Shown: one piece after another, positions 9,719 to 18,576 of the stretch | How positions within the stretch are numbered: the stretch's first letter is position 1 | How the letters are laid out: each line of letters begins with the position of its first letter | Assembly (NCBI GenBank): GCA_018715365.1 | Contig: DVLU01000028.1 | Span: forward strand, 1 to 64,000 | Length of the DNA stretch: 64,000 nucleotides | Reading direction: 5' to 3' | Origin: Candidatus Ornithomonoglobus intestinigallinarum | GTDB lineage: Bacteria > Bacillota > Clostridia > UBA1381 | Translations under genes and position numbers: made by a program | Notes under the pieces: model-generated | Told to the model about the DNA's origin: nothing | Databases searched by the model: none | Seen by the model: the letters and a program-made list of their open reading frames with translations, nothing else

Positions 9719-11953
9719 ATGGCAAGGGTGAATCACAAATTAGTAATGCAGCGTTTAAACGAAAAACGCAGCAAGATCACAGACAGGCAATTCTTTTCGT
9801 CCCGTATTCTTGCGGGACATTTTGAAGACATTGCTGCGGCGCAGACACGGCGGTACAATTATGATCGCCGTATCCACGTCAATCTCTACTGGAAAACAAA
9901 GTGTAAAGAAGTGGCGGTAACGGACAACCAGTATATACGCATTAACTGCGGGAATAAAATGGTTACCAGAGTTCGCGGGCGCGAAAACAGATACCACCTC
10001 GTGTGCGGCTTGTTCGCACACGAGCTGGGGCACGTGCTCTATACGGATTTTCTTGCCGCTAAGACGCATCACAATTATCTTGCACGGTATCATTGGTATC
10101 CTGTCCCGCCCGACCTGAAACAGCCCGATGACGCAAAAAATGAAAAAGCACTTTGGGAGTATGTGAAGGCGGAACCAAGGAACCTTGAAATGGTACAAAT
10201 GATATCCCATTTTATCAGCAACGTCCTGGAGGACGGCTATATTGAAAACAGGATGCTCTTGAATTTCCCCGGTACGCTCGGATACGGGCTTGAATCGCTG
10301 CGTGCAGCTGATTTCGAGGATATACCGACGGTAACACAGCTGATCGAATCAGAGGAAAACGGAACCATGCACATCTTTGAAAGCATACTGCAGATTATGC
10401 TGTCGTATGCAAAATACGGCGAAATCAAGTATGGCGACGAGCCGTTGAACGATGAGCGTATCCGGATCGTTTTCAGTCTGATCCACGAGATTGACAGCGC
10501 ACTGCTTTCGCATTCCGGCAAGCAGCGCCTTGAAGCTGTGAATACCATATTGGTCCGGTGCTGGACACATATCGAAGATTTTTCTGAAATGTGCAAGCAG
10601 CGGCAGGATGACGCAGTTTCAGCCGGTGACAATACAACGCTTGAGGATATTCTGAAGGAAACTCTGGGCTCGGTTGCCGGGATATCGGAGCAGTGCGAAG
10701 GCAGCACAGCGCCGGTAACCGAAGCTTTGTCGGAAACAAATGAGTCTGTTACAGAGAAGATGCGTGAGAAAACACATGCTGACGCTGACACTTCAGCCGG
10801 TTCTGCAGAAGGCAGTTCCCAGACTGATACGGAAAACGAAAATTCCGGATCTGGGTCTGGAGAAGATATGCTTTTATCAGACAGTTCGGGCAAACAAGGC
10901 AAGCAAACAGCCTCCGAGCATGAGAACGGAAGAATAACGAGCCGTCAAAGCGAAGAGATTTCGGTGCCTACCGGTGGGTCGGTAGAAAAAAACGACGCTT
11001 ATGAACGTGAAAAATATGAAGACGCTGCGGCAGATATTGCACGTGTTCTTGACAAAATGGCTGAAAAAGCAGCCTGTGAGGAACTGGAGAATGAACGGAT
11101 ACGGGAACTTAATGATGTTGCGCAAAGCATTTCCTACGGTGATATCCATTCGGGTGTAGCCATCCGTGTCAACCGTATCGCCAGCGTGGATGAAGAGCTG
11201 GTTGAGCAGTATCAGCAGGTATCCGGCCCGCTTTTGACCATTTCAAAGCAGCTGCAGCGCAGTCTGATAAAACAGCTTCAGGAATACAGGCGCGGCGGGA
11301 AACAGACCGGTCTCTTGATGGGACGGAGGCTGGATACTCACGCGTTGTGCAGAAACGACGGCAGGGTGTTTTATAAAAACGCGTTGCCGAACGAGATACC
11401 GGAACTGACGGTAGGTTTGCTGCTGGATGAGTCGGGTTCCATGTGTTCATGCGACCGGTGTACTTACGCAAGGGCATCGGCCATCATCCTTTATGACTTC
11501 TGTCAGAGCCTGGGGATACCTGTTATGGTATACGGTCACTCCACGGGATGCGACAATGTCGAACTGTATTCCTATGCAGAGTTTGACGGCTTTGACAATG
11601 ATGACAAGTACAGGATGATGGATATTGGCGCCAGAGGCAGTAACCGTGACGGAGCTGCGCTGCGGTTTGTAGCCGACCAATTGTCAAAGCGGCCGGAGAC
11701 AGTCAAATTGCTGATCCTTGTCTCAGACGGACAACCGGCAGACAGCGGCTATTACGGAACAGCAGCCGAAGAAGATCTGCGCGGTATCAAACACGAATAT
11801 CAGCGAAAAGGCATTATCTTTGTTGCTGCCGCCATCGGCGACGATAAAGAGAATATAGAACGGATATACGGCGATTCCTTTCTGGACATCACCGACTTGA
11901 ATCAATTGCCCGCAAAACTGACCGCTGTTGTAAAGCGGCATATCAGGGTATAA
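9719..11953 (+). CDS. CobT/NorD-like protein: zincin-like HELGH segment plus C-terminal VWA (MIDAS) domain
   Basis: FAHELGHVLYTDF near N-terminus; LTVGLLLDESGSMCSCDRCTYARA and LLILVSDGQPAD in C-terminal VWA; adjacent to the MoxR-like AAA gene. Confidence 0.85.
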   Translation: MARVNHKLVMQRLNEKRSKITDRQFFSSRILAGHFEDIAAAQTRRYNYDRRIHVNLYWKTKCKEVAVTDNQYIRINCGNKMVTRVRGRENRYHLVCGLFAHELGHVLYTDFLAAKTHHNYLARYHWYPVPPDLKQPDDAKNEKALWEYVKAEPRNLEMVQMISHFISNVLEDGYIENRMLLNFPGTLGYGLESLRAADFEDIPTVTQLIESEENGTMHIFESILQIMLSYAKYGEIKYGDEPLNDERIRIVFSLIHEIDSALLSHSGKQRLEAVNTILVRCWTHIEDFSEMCKQRQDDAVSAGDNTTLEDILKETLGSVAGISEQCEGSTAPVTEALSETNESVTEKMREKTHADADTSAGSAEGSSQTDTENENSGSGSGEDMLLSDSSGKQGKQTASEHENGRITSRQSEEISVPTGGSVEKNDAYEREKYEDAAADIARVLDKMAEKAACEELENERIRELNDVAQSISYGDIHSGVAIRVNRIASVDEELVEQYQQVSGPLLTISKQLQRSLIKQLQEYRRGGKQTGLLMGRRLDTHALCRNDGRVFYKNALPNEIPELTVGLLLDESGSMCSCDRCTYARASAIILYDFCQSLGIPVMVYGHSTGCDNVELYSYAEFDGFDNDDKYRMMDIGARGSNRDGAALRFVADQLSKRPETVKLLILVSDGQPADSGYYGTAAEEDLRGIKHEYQRKGIIFVAAAIGDDKENIERIYGDSFLDITDLNQLPAKLTAVVKRHIRV

Positions 11954-11960
11954 CTACAGC

Positions 11961-11997
11961 AATATGGGCAATTGGATTTCTTCTGTTGCCCATATTC
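11961..11997 (+). terminator. Intrinsic terminator-like hairpin
   Basis: ATATGGGCAA-ttggatttcttctg-TTGCCCATAT, 10-bp stem then TTCTTT. Confidence 0.6.
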
Positions 11998-12027
11998 TTT
12001 ATTAAAATCAGGAAAGGATATGAAATT

Positions 12028-13152
12028 ATGCATTACTTAACATTGGTGACATTGGAAATGCCAAAACTGGAAAACGATTATGAAAAAGACGAGATCAACC
12101 GCCTGCTACTGCAGTCATTGCAGGAGGCACACGAGAAAAAGCCTGACGATATCATGACCCGTATTTATTTGAGGAAATTTAATGGGCTGAAAACAACATT
12201 TGCCCGGGAAGTGGACGCTATGATTGAGGAAGAATTAGAACCTTATTGCGAGTCTACGGAAAATCCGGATTATCTGGAGTTTGAAGACCATACAGATGAA
12301 CTCAGAGCAGAATACGAAAACAATTCGATAGACTGTATTAAACTTCCCGACGGTCGCACTGTAAGCATCTGCAACAATTTTGTCCGGAGCCGCTTTGTCA
12401 TACACGACGGCAAAGTTTTTGAGAGAAATTCCGGGCCTTTAAAGTGTGACAGGCGGACAAAAAAGGCAAAGAAAATGACGGCCATACCAAATTATCCGTA
12501 TAAAAAACTGTATAAGACTTTTGACGCTTTTGCCGAAACCGAACGGTATATGGATTACAGCGAGGAGTTTGGCGGCTACGGATACCTTTATAACCCAAAC
12601 GCTTTTTGGGATTGGTATCAGATCGGCGGAAGATGGCCCAATTTGTTTTTGGTGGAAGATTCTTGCGAAGAATGCACTGAAGGCGAATACAGCCGGGCTT
12701 GTCAAGGGCATAAACCCATATCGCCGCAGGGATACAAGTGGGTATGTGCCGCAAGAAAAAGGGATATTGCCTGGCAGACAATGCAGGATTGGAAAATCAA
12801 AACCGAATCCGAACGTTATGAGTTATATAAAAAAATATTCGAGACAGGAGAGATTCCGGACGGGTGTGTCTGCAAGATTACCGAAAAAGGCGTTGTAGAT
12901 TTTACTTCATTTTTGTATGTAAAAGATGAATCGCTGGAAGAGTATCTGACACGACGTGGATTTCTCAGTCAGTATGAGTATCCCAATATTGCATACGCTT
13001 TTTTGAAAGACGGCGAGTATTATTCGCAGGATCAATGCATCAGGAATCAGACAACGGGAGAAGAAAAGGCAGAATGGCACAAAATTATTGACGGCTATAT
13101 CCGCGCCATACCGGACGATACGGTAATAGTCGGAGTAGATTGTCATATTTAA
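12028..13152 (+). CDS. Hypothetical protein
   Basis: 375-codon ORF; ATG after aggaaaggat. Confidence 0.65.
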   Translation: MHYLTLVTLEMPKLENDYEKDEINRLLLQSLQEAHEKKPDDIMTRIYLRKFNGLKTTFAREVDAMIEEELEPYCESTENPDYLEFEDHTDELRAEYENNSIDCIKLPDGRTVSICNNFVRSRFVIHDGKVFERNSGPLKCDRRTKKAKKMTAIPNYPYKKLYKTFDAFAETERYMDYSEEFGGYGYLYNPNAFWDWYQIGGRWPNLFLVEDSCEECTEGEYSRACQGHKPISPQGYKWVCAARKRDIAWQTMQDWKIKTESERYELYKKIFETGEIPDGCVCKITEKGVVDFTSFLYVKDESLEEYLTRRGFLSQYEYPNIAYAFLKDGEYYSQDQCIRNQTTGEEKAEWHKIIDGYIRAIPDDTVIVGVDCHI

Positions 13153-13170
13153 TCGGGAGGTAACAATACA

Positions 13171-13401
13171 ATGAAGATCACTTTAAAATTTTTGGGCTTG
13201 GATAGCTGGGAGCGCCCCGTTTATCGGGATGAGACCGGGACACTGTGGAAGGATGTTGATCCCCGCAGGGAATTCGCTCCGGACCTATGCACCTCAAACG
13301 GGAACCTGTTTGATGGAGAACCGGATGTTCCAATGTCTTATGTGAAAAAATACAAAGATGCAGAGATTCAGTTCGTACCCGAAAGGGTTGTATGGGATTG
13401 A
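13171..13401 (+). CDS. Hypothetical small protein (mobile-element accessory domain type)
   Basis: MKITLKFLGLDSWERPVYRDETGTLWKDVDPRREFAPDLCTSNGNLFDGEPDVPM; RBS gggaggt. Confidence 0.6.
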   Translation: MKITLKFLGLDSWERPVYRDETGTLWKDVDPRREFAPDLCTSNGNLFDGEPDVPMSYVKKYKDAEIQFVPERVVWD

Positions 13402-13438
13402 ATGAGTCACAAAATTTGAAGGAGGAAAGGAGTAAAAA

Positions 13439-14203
13439 ATGATTATCAATAAAACAGGTGCAGTATTTAAATATGAGGATACAGTATACATCATTGGAGA
13501 ACCGGTTGTTGGAACAAACACAAGCGTGTATCAAGGGCTGTTTGGTATCATTACGGAAATTCGTGATGGTACAGATAAAGAAACCGAAAACGATACTCCG
13601 GATATTTATTGCAGATTTCATCCGCCAGTTTTGGCATCAGACAGAAATCAAACAGAAAAGTTCTTTTCTGATCTGTATGGGGAATTGAAAAAAATTGAGG
13701 ATATTGCCCTTGATTGTGTTATAATGGCGCCAGAAATGATACTCCCTTTGGCAGCAAATAAAATTCAATTGACAATATTTCTCTTGGAAGAGGACTGGGC
13801 TGTTGATAATGAATGTGGTCACGATATTCTTCTTTTTACTGACTTTATAGATGCAAAAAAAGAATTATGTGAACGATTGTCTGAAGAATTGGAGAATGGC
13901 TGTATTCTTCTTTGGAAAGGACGGGATGATTTTATTGTTGATGAAACTGATTTGTCATACAAATGTTATTTAGATAACGAATATCTTACAAGTCATTATA
14001 GTATTTCAATTCAGTATAACAAACTGAAAATTTCCGATTCAGTATTTGATAATATCAGAAAAAATAATACGGAAAAAGACTTTCCGAACTGCTTTATACC
14101 GGAACCTTACAATCCCTATCCTCTTTGTATAGGTAAAGTAAAAAAAGAATGTGATAATTGTTGTCTATACAAAGATATGAAATTGGAAGGAGGAAATGAA
14201 TAA
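13439..14203 (+). CDS. Hypothetical protein
   Basis: 254-aa ORF, RBS ggaggaaagg; AT-rich relative to flanks. Confidence 0.6.
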   Translation: MIINKTGAVFKYEDTVYIIGEPVVGTNTSVYQGLFGIITEIRDGTDKETENDTPDIYCRFHPPVLASDRNQTEKFFSDLYGELKKIEDIALDCVIMAPEMILPLAANKIQLTIFLLEEDWAVDNECGHDILLFTDFIDAKKELCERLSEELENGCILLWKGRDDFIVDETDLSYKCYLDNEYLTSHYSISIQYNKLKISDSVFDNIRKNNTEKDFPNCFIPEPYNPYPLCIGKVKKECDNCCLYKDMKLEGGNE

Positions 14204-14709
14204 TGACTTTATTCGATTTATCACAACTGTTAGGCGGTATCCTGCTGGCATTAGGGTACATACCGCAAATTATCCAAATCAAAACCACCCATTCCTGCCG
14301 AGACCTAAACCCTAAAACATACCTGACGATTTTTGTTGGTGTATGCTTGATGGAGGTCTACGCAATCAACCTCTGGCTGAACGGATCCGGATATATGTTT
14401 CTGATTACGAATACCGTTTCACTTGCTATTGTGTACTACATCTGTATGCTGATCCTGGTAGAACAGGACAAGAAGGTTATAAAACCGCTTTATCCAGTTG
14501 AGGCGTTTTTCGTGTCGGAATGGGATGACGGCAGCGTATATGTATCGCCGTGCAAGGTCGATCTGGAGACCAAAGAAATATCAGAGATCGTCATGGTCCC
14601 TTATATCGGAAATGGAACCCTGTGCGGAGAACACCTGATACTTCACGGACAGGAATACTCGGTCAGCGATGATAAGCAGGCCGCAAAGGACGGCCAGTTC
14701 TGGTATTAA
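14203..14709 (+). CDS. SemiSWEET/PQ-loop-like three-TM protein with extra C-terminal soluble domain
   Basis: LLGGILLALGYIPQIIQIKTTHSCRDLNPKTY (PQ-loop) and three TM stretches, then about 70 aa hydrophilic tail WDDGSVYVSPCKVDLETKEIS.... Confidence 0.7.
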   Translation: MTLFDLSQLLGGILLALGYIPQIIQIKTTHSCRDLNPKTYLTIFVGVCLMEVYAINLWLNGSGYMFLITNTVSLAIVYYICMLILVEQDKKVIKPLYPVEAFFVSEWDDGSVYVSPCKVDLETKEISEIVMVPYIGNGTLCGEHLILHGQEYSVSDDKQAAKDGQFWY

Positions 14710-14721
14710 GGAGGCCGCATT

Positions 14722-15645
14722 ATGCAGACGGAAAAGAAACTTACAAGCATTGTGAGCTATCCTGAACGGGGGCAAGGCGGCAATAACCGCTACAGAGGGA
14801 ATTGCTCGCCCAAACTGATAGAAGACCTCATCCGCTTTTTCAAGCCGCATGAGATATGTGATTATATGTGCGGAAGCGGTACAAGCAGAGATGCTGCGAA
14901 CGCGATGAGGATTAAAAGCCATATTTATGACCTGCACAATGGATTTGATATTATGAATTCCGATATTGAAGAACGGCCGGAGTTTATTTTCTGGCACCCG
15001 CCGTATTGGGATATTATCAAGTATTCTGATGTTATGTACAGCGCGTCTGATGTGCAAAAACAATATGGGTATGATCCAAAGCAGAGCGACCTTTCACGTA
15101 TACGAGAATGGGACGATTTCGTCAAGGCTATGAACTACGCCATGATGAAACAGTTTACCGCACTGGAAAAGGGCGGACGTATGGCTGTCTTGATGGGAGA
15201 CATAAAAAAACAAGGAAAGCTCTACAGTATGCTGGCCGAAATCATCAAGCCGGGTACTTTGGAGAACATTATCATCAAAGCACAGCATAATTGCTTTTCT
15301 GACCAAATCCGGTACAGCGGGAATTTTATCCCGATCCTGCACGAGTATGTGATGATCGTCCGCAAGGATGATCCTCTCATATATCCGATCATCGCGGCAA
15401 AAACGTATAAGGCAGATATCAGAGATATGCCCGGCGCGGTGTGGAGGGACGTTGTTGCCGCCGTCATGGAACAATGCGACGGTGCAGTCCCGCTTTCATA
15501 CCTGTATGAGCAGATAGAATCTCACCAAAAAGCAAAAAAGAACAGATGGTGGAAAGAAAAGATCCGCCAGACATTGCAGTGCAACCCGGCACATTTCCGC
15601 CATACCGACCGCGGTATGTGGACACTGAACCGGAACACGGCATAG
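14722..15645 (+). CDS. DNA (cytosine-N4/adenine-N6) methyltransferase-like protein
   Basis: ICDYMCGSGTSRDAA (SAM motif, FxGxG-like) and FIFWHPPYWDIIKYS (DPPY-like catalytic motif). Confidence 0.72.
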   Translation: MQTEKKLTSIVSYPERGQGGNNRYRGNCSPKLIEDLIRFFKPHEICDYMCGSGTSRDAANAMRIKSHIYDLHNGFDIMNSDIEERPEFIFWHPPYWDIIKYSDVMYSASDVQKQYGYDPKQSDLSRIREWDDFVKAMNYAMMKQFTALEKGGRMAVLMGDIKKQGKLYSMLAEIIKPGTLENIIIKAQHNCFSDQIRYSGNFIPILHEYVMIVRKDDPLIYPIIAAKTYKADIRDMPGAVWRDVVAAVMEQCDGAVPLSYLYEQIESHQKAKKNRWWKEKIRQTLQCNPAHFRHTDRGMWTLNRNTA

Positions 15646-15656
15646 TGGAAATAACG

Positions 15657-15685
15657 AAGGGTGTCGCTTTGCGGCATCCTTTTTG
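15657..15685 (+). terminator. Intrinsic terminator
   Basis: GGGTGTCGCtttGCGGCATCC TTTTTG. Confidence 0.7.
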
Positions 15686-15777
15686 TTATATGATTTTAAT
15701 TATTATACTTGAAATTATAATAATTTGTGGTATAATAATAGTATAATCATTGCGTGATGAAAGTGAGATGATAAGCT

Positions 15778-17166
15778 ATGGATAAATTTATAGACCGTGA
15801 GGATGAGCTCAGTACACTGGAAAGCGAGTATGCGCGGGATGGCAGCGCCCTCGTTATCGTATACGGTCGGCGCCGTGTCGGCAAGACCACGCTTATATCC
15901 GAATTTATCAAAGATAAGCCTACTCTGTTTTTCCTGGCAAGCGAAGAATCCGAGACGCAGAACCGGACAGCGTTTAAAGACCGCGCCACTGAGTTTACGG
16001 GCAACGAGCTTTTGCGAGAAGCGAATGTGTCAAGCTGGGATGTGATATTCAAGACGATCATGCAGACGGAGTTTTTGCAAAAGCCCGTTATCGTGATCGA
16101 CGAGTTCCAGTATATCGGCAAATCAAACCCCGCCTTCCCTTCCGTATTTCAGCGTATCTGGGAGGAACAGCTAAAAGGCCGGGAGGTCATGGTAATACTG
16201 TGCGGTTCGCTTATCTCCATGATGGAATCGCAGACGCTTTCCTACAACAGCCCCTTATACGGCAGGCGCACCGCGCAGATAAAATTAAAGCAGATACCGT
16301 TCCGGTATTACAATCAATTCTTCCCGGGCAAAAGCGAAACGGAGCTTGTGGAGCTGTACGCCGTAACGGGCGGCGTGCCGAAATATATCGAGTCGTTTGC
16401 GGATACGGGGGATATTTTCGACGGTATTGCAAAAAACGTCCTGAACCCTTCCGGATACTTATACGACGAGCCGCAGTTCCTGCTGCAGCAGGAGGTATCT
16501 GAGGTCGGCAGCTATTTTTCGGTCATAAAGGCGATCGCTGCCGGCAACAGCAAGCTGTCATCTATCGCATCGCTGCTTGAGGTGAAAGCGACAAGCCTTA
16601 CAAAGTATTTAAAAACGCTTATCGACCTTGATATATTGGAACGCGAGGTGCCTGTCACCGAGGATAACCCGGAAAAAAGCAAAAAGGGCTTGTATAAGAT
16701 AAAGGATAATTACCTGCGGTTCTGGTTTGCGTTTATCTATCCGAACCTGAGCTTTATCGAAAGCGGCAGCCGCGGCGTTGTAATGAACAAGATACGAAAA
16801 GGCTTTATTGCGAACCATGCAGCATTTGTATACGAGGACATATGCCGTGAAAAGATGTGGGATCTGTGCGCCGGCGATACATGGCCGTTCTATTTCACGA
16901 AGGTCGGCAGGTACTGGGATAGCAAAACGGAGATCGATATAGCCGCTCTTGACCCGGATGGCGGGAATATGATACTCGGGGAGTGCAAGTATTGGAAAGA
17001 GCCGGTGGGCATAAATGTACTGCGCGGTCTTGAAGAAAAGGCAAAGACTGTTCCGTGGAACAAAAGCACGCGCAGGACGCATTATATCCTCTTTTCGGCG
17101 TCCGGGTTCACGGCTGAACTGGAAACTTTGGCAGAAGAACGCGGCGACGTCATACTTTCGCGGTAA
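15778..17166 (+). CDS. Archaeal-type AAA+ ATPase (ATP-binding/DUF234 family)
   Basis: FIDREDELSTLESEYARDGSALVIVYGRRRVGKTTLISEF; VIVIDEFQY; C-terminal DUF234-like YIKDNYLRFWFAFIYPN.... Confidence 0.88.
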   Translation: MDKFIDREDELSTLESEYARDGSALVIVYGRRRVGKTTLISEFIKDKPTLFFLASEESETQNRTAFKDRATEFTGNELLREANVSSWDVIFKTIMQTEFLQKPVIVIDEFQYIGKSNPAFPSVFQRIWEEQLKGREVMVILCGSLISMMESQTLSYNSPLYGRRTAQIKLKQIPFRYYNQFFPGKSETELVELYAVTGGVPKYIESFADTGDIFDGIAKNVLNPSGYLYDEPQFLLQQEVSEVGSYFSVIKAIAAGNSKLSSIASLLEVKATSLTKYLKTLIDLDILEREVPVTEDNPEKSKKGLYKIKDNYLRFWFAFIYPNLSFIESGSRGVVMNKIRKGFIANHAAFVYEDICREKMWDLCAGDTWPFYFTKVGRYWDSKTEIDIAALDPDGGNMILGECKYWKEPVGINVLRGLEEKAKTVPWNKSTRRTHYILFSASGFTAELETLAEERGDVILSR

Positions 17167-17202
17167 AAGCAAAATATATTATGCTTTCCTTTCTTTTATG
17201 GA

Positions 17203-17231
17203 TTGACTATTGTGAAGAATTCTGTTATAAT
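17203..17231 (+). promoter_or_regulatory. Sigma-A type promoter (TTGACT-17-TATAAT)
   Basis: TTGACT 17203-17208, TATAAT 17226-17231, 17-nt spacer. Confidence 0.8.
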
Positions 17232-17288
17232 ATCAATATAAGTTTCAGGTTTGACGAACCGGTCAAACACAGTTTAACAGAGTTTAAC

Positions 17289-17324
17289 AGTGTCATTTGC
17301 GTTTTTGCAGATGGCACTTTTTTT
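17289..17324 (+). terminator. Intrinsic terminator inside 5' leader
   Basis: GTGTCATTTGC-gttttt-GCAGATGGCAC followed by TTTTTTTG; resembles the ssb leader terminator. Confidence 0.75.
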
Positions 17325-17433
17325 GTTTCCCGTCAATCTATTGTACACAAAGCCGACAGACCTTATGGTTTGCCGGCTTTTGTTATATAAATATCAAAAC
17401 GGCAGAGCCGTAAAAAAGAAAGGAGCATTTATT

Positions 17434-18576
17434 ATGCTAAATTCATGCCAAGACAACTTTTACACGACCTTTGGCGCTTATCCCGCCATGGAAAACTACC
17501 ACGAGCGTCAGTCTGACGAAAGCCTGTGGGTTCACTGCAAAGTCAATGAGCTTACTGTGGAACCGCTTGATAAAACGTCGGTCCTGTACGCTAACCCCTC
17601 GGCATTCGCCGCCGGAACCACTCCGGAGGCAATCGAGGACACGGCCGATCATCTTGGGCTTGCACTCAAGGTAAACGGCAGCTGTTATCCTGTCAGGGAT
17701 ACGGCATATAAGAGCCTGCTGGACAGGGCAAAGATCAACGGCACCGCGCTTCCCAAACTCGGGAGAAAAGAACTTGCGGACGTATTGAACGCTTGCCTGC
17801 AGCTGTATTCATCGGATGCGCTGCTGCTTATCCGGGACGAGAAGGTATCAGCCGTTCATTCCGGTGATGCGGTGGATTATTCGATCCTCCCGATCAATGA
17901 ACTGCTGAAAACCGTGCAGAACAAGTTAAACGCCCGATTCCCGGGCAACGAGTTTGAAACCGGGTATTCAGACCACTCTCTTACCAGCGCGTCATGGACG
18001 CTGCCGGATCAGAAAAACGACCTTCTCGGAGCCTATACAAAACTGCTTGATGCACAGGGTAAATCCGTACTGGCTTCAAAGCTGGTGCCCGGTGTCAGGT
18101 TCATGACGTCCGATACCGGTATCGCTTCGGCAAAGGTTTCGGCGATCCTTACCGGCGTGCAGCACCCGATCCATATCGGCAGCTGTATCGCGGTTGAGCA
18201 CAGGCATCAGAAGAACATATCGGATTTTGATACTGCACTCGATCAGCTGTTTGCACAGTTCGGGGATTCTGTTGAAAAATTGCAGAAGCTTCTTGAAATC
18301 GAGCTTGAGTATCCGGTCAATGCGATGACGCGGATATGCAAAAAACTCAGCCTGCCGAAAAAAGCGGCTTTGGAGGCTATTGCTATGTTCGAGATGTCAT
18401 ACGGCGGCGGAACTGCTACTGCACACGATGTTTTCATGGCGATCCAGGAGATACCGTTTATTCTGAAAACATCAAACACACCTATGAACAAAATGCTGAT
18501 CATTGAGGAAAACATCGCTCGTATACTCTCCTTAAAGTGGAGCGATTACGATCTGGCAAAGGCGGTGAGTTACTGA
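17434..18576 (+). CDS. Hypothetical mobile-element protein
   Basis: 381-codon ORF with RBS aaaggagc; TGATG overlap with downstream YqaJ-like gene. Confidence 0.65.
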   Translation: MLNSCQDNFYTTFGAYPAMENYHERQSDESLWVHCKVNELTVEPLDKTSVLYANPSAFAAGTTPEAIEDTADHLGLALKVNGSCYPVRDTAYKSLLDRAKINGTALPKLGRKELADVLNACLQLYSSDALLLIRDEKVSAVHSGDAVDYSILPINELLKTVQNKLNARFPGNEFETGYSDHSLTSASWTLPDQKNDLLGAYTKLLDAQGKSVLASKLVPGVRFMTSDTGIASAKVSAILTGVQHPIHIGSCIAVEHRHQKNISDFDTALDQLFAQFGDSVEKLQKLLEIELEYPVNAMTRICKKLSLPKKAALEAIAMFEMSYGGGTATAHDVFMAIQEIPFILKTSNTPMNKMLIIEENIARILSLKWSDYDLAKAVSY

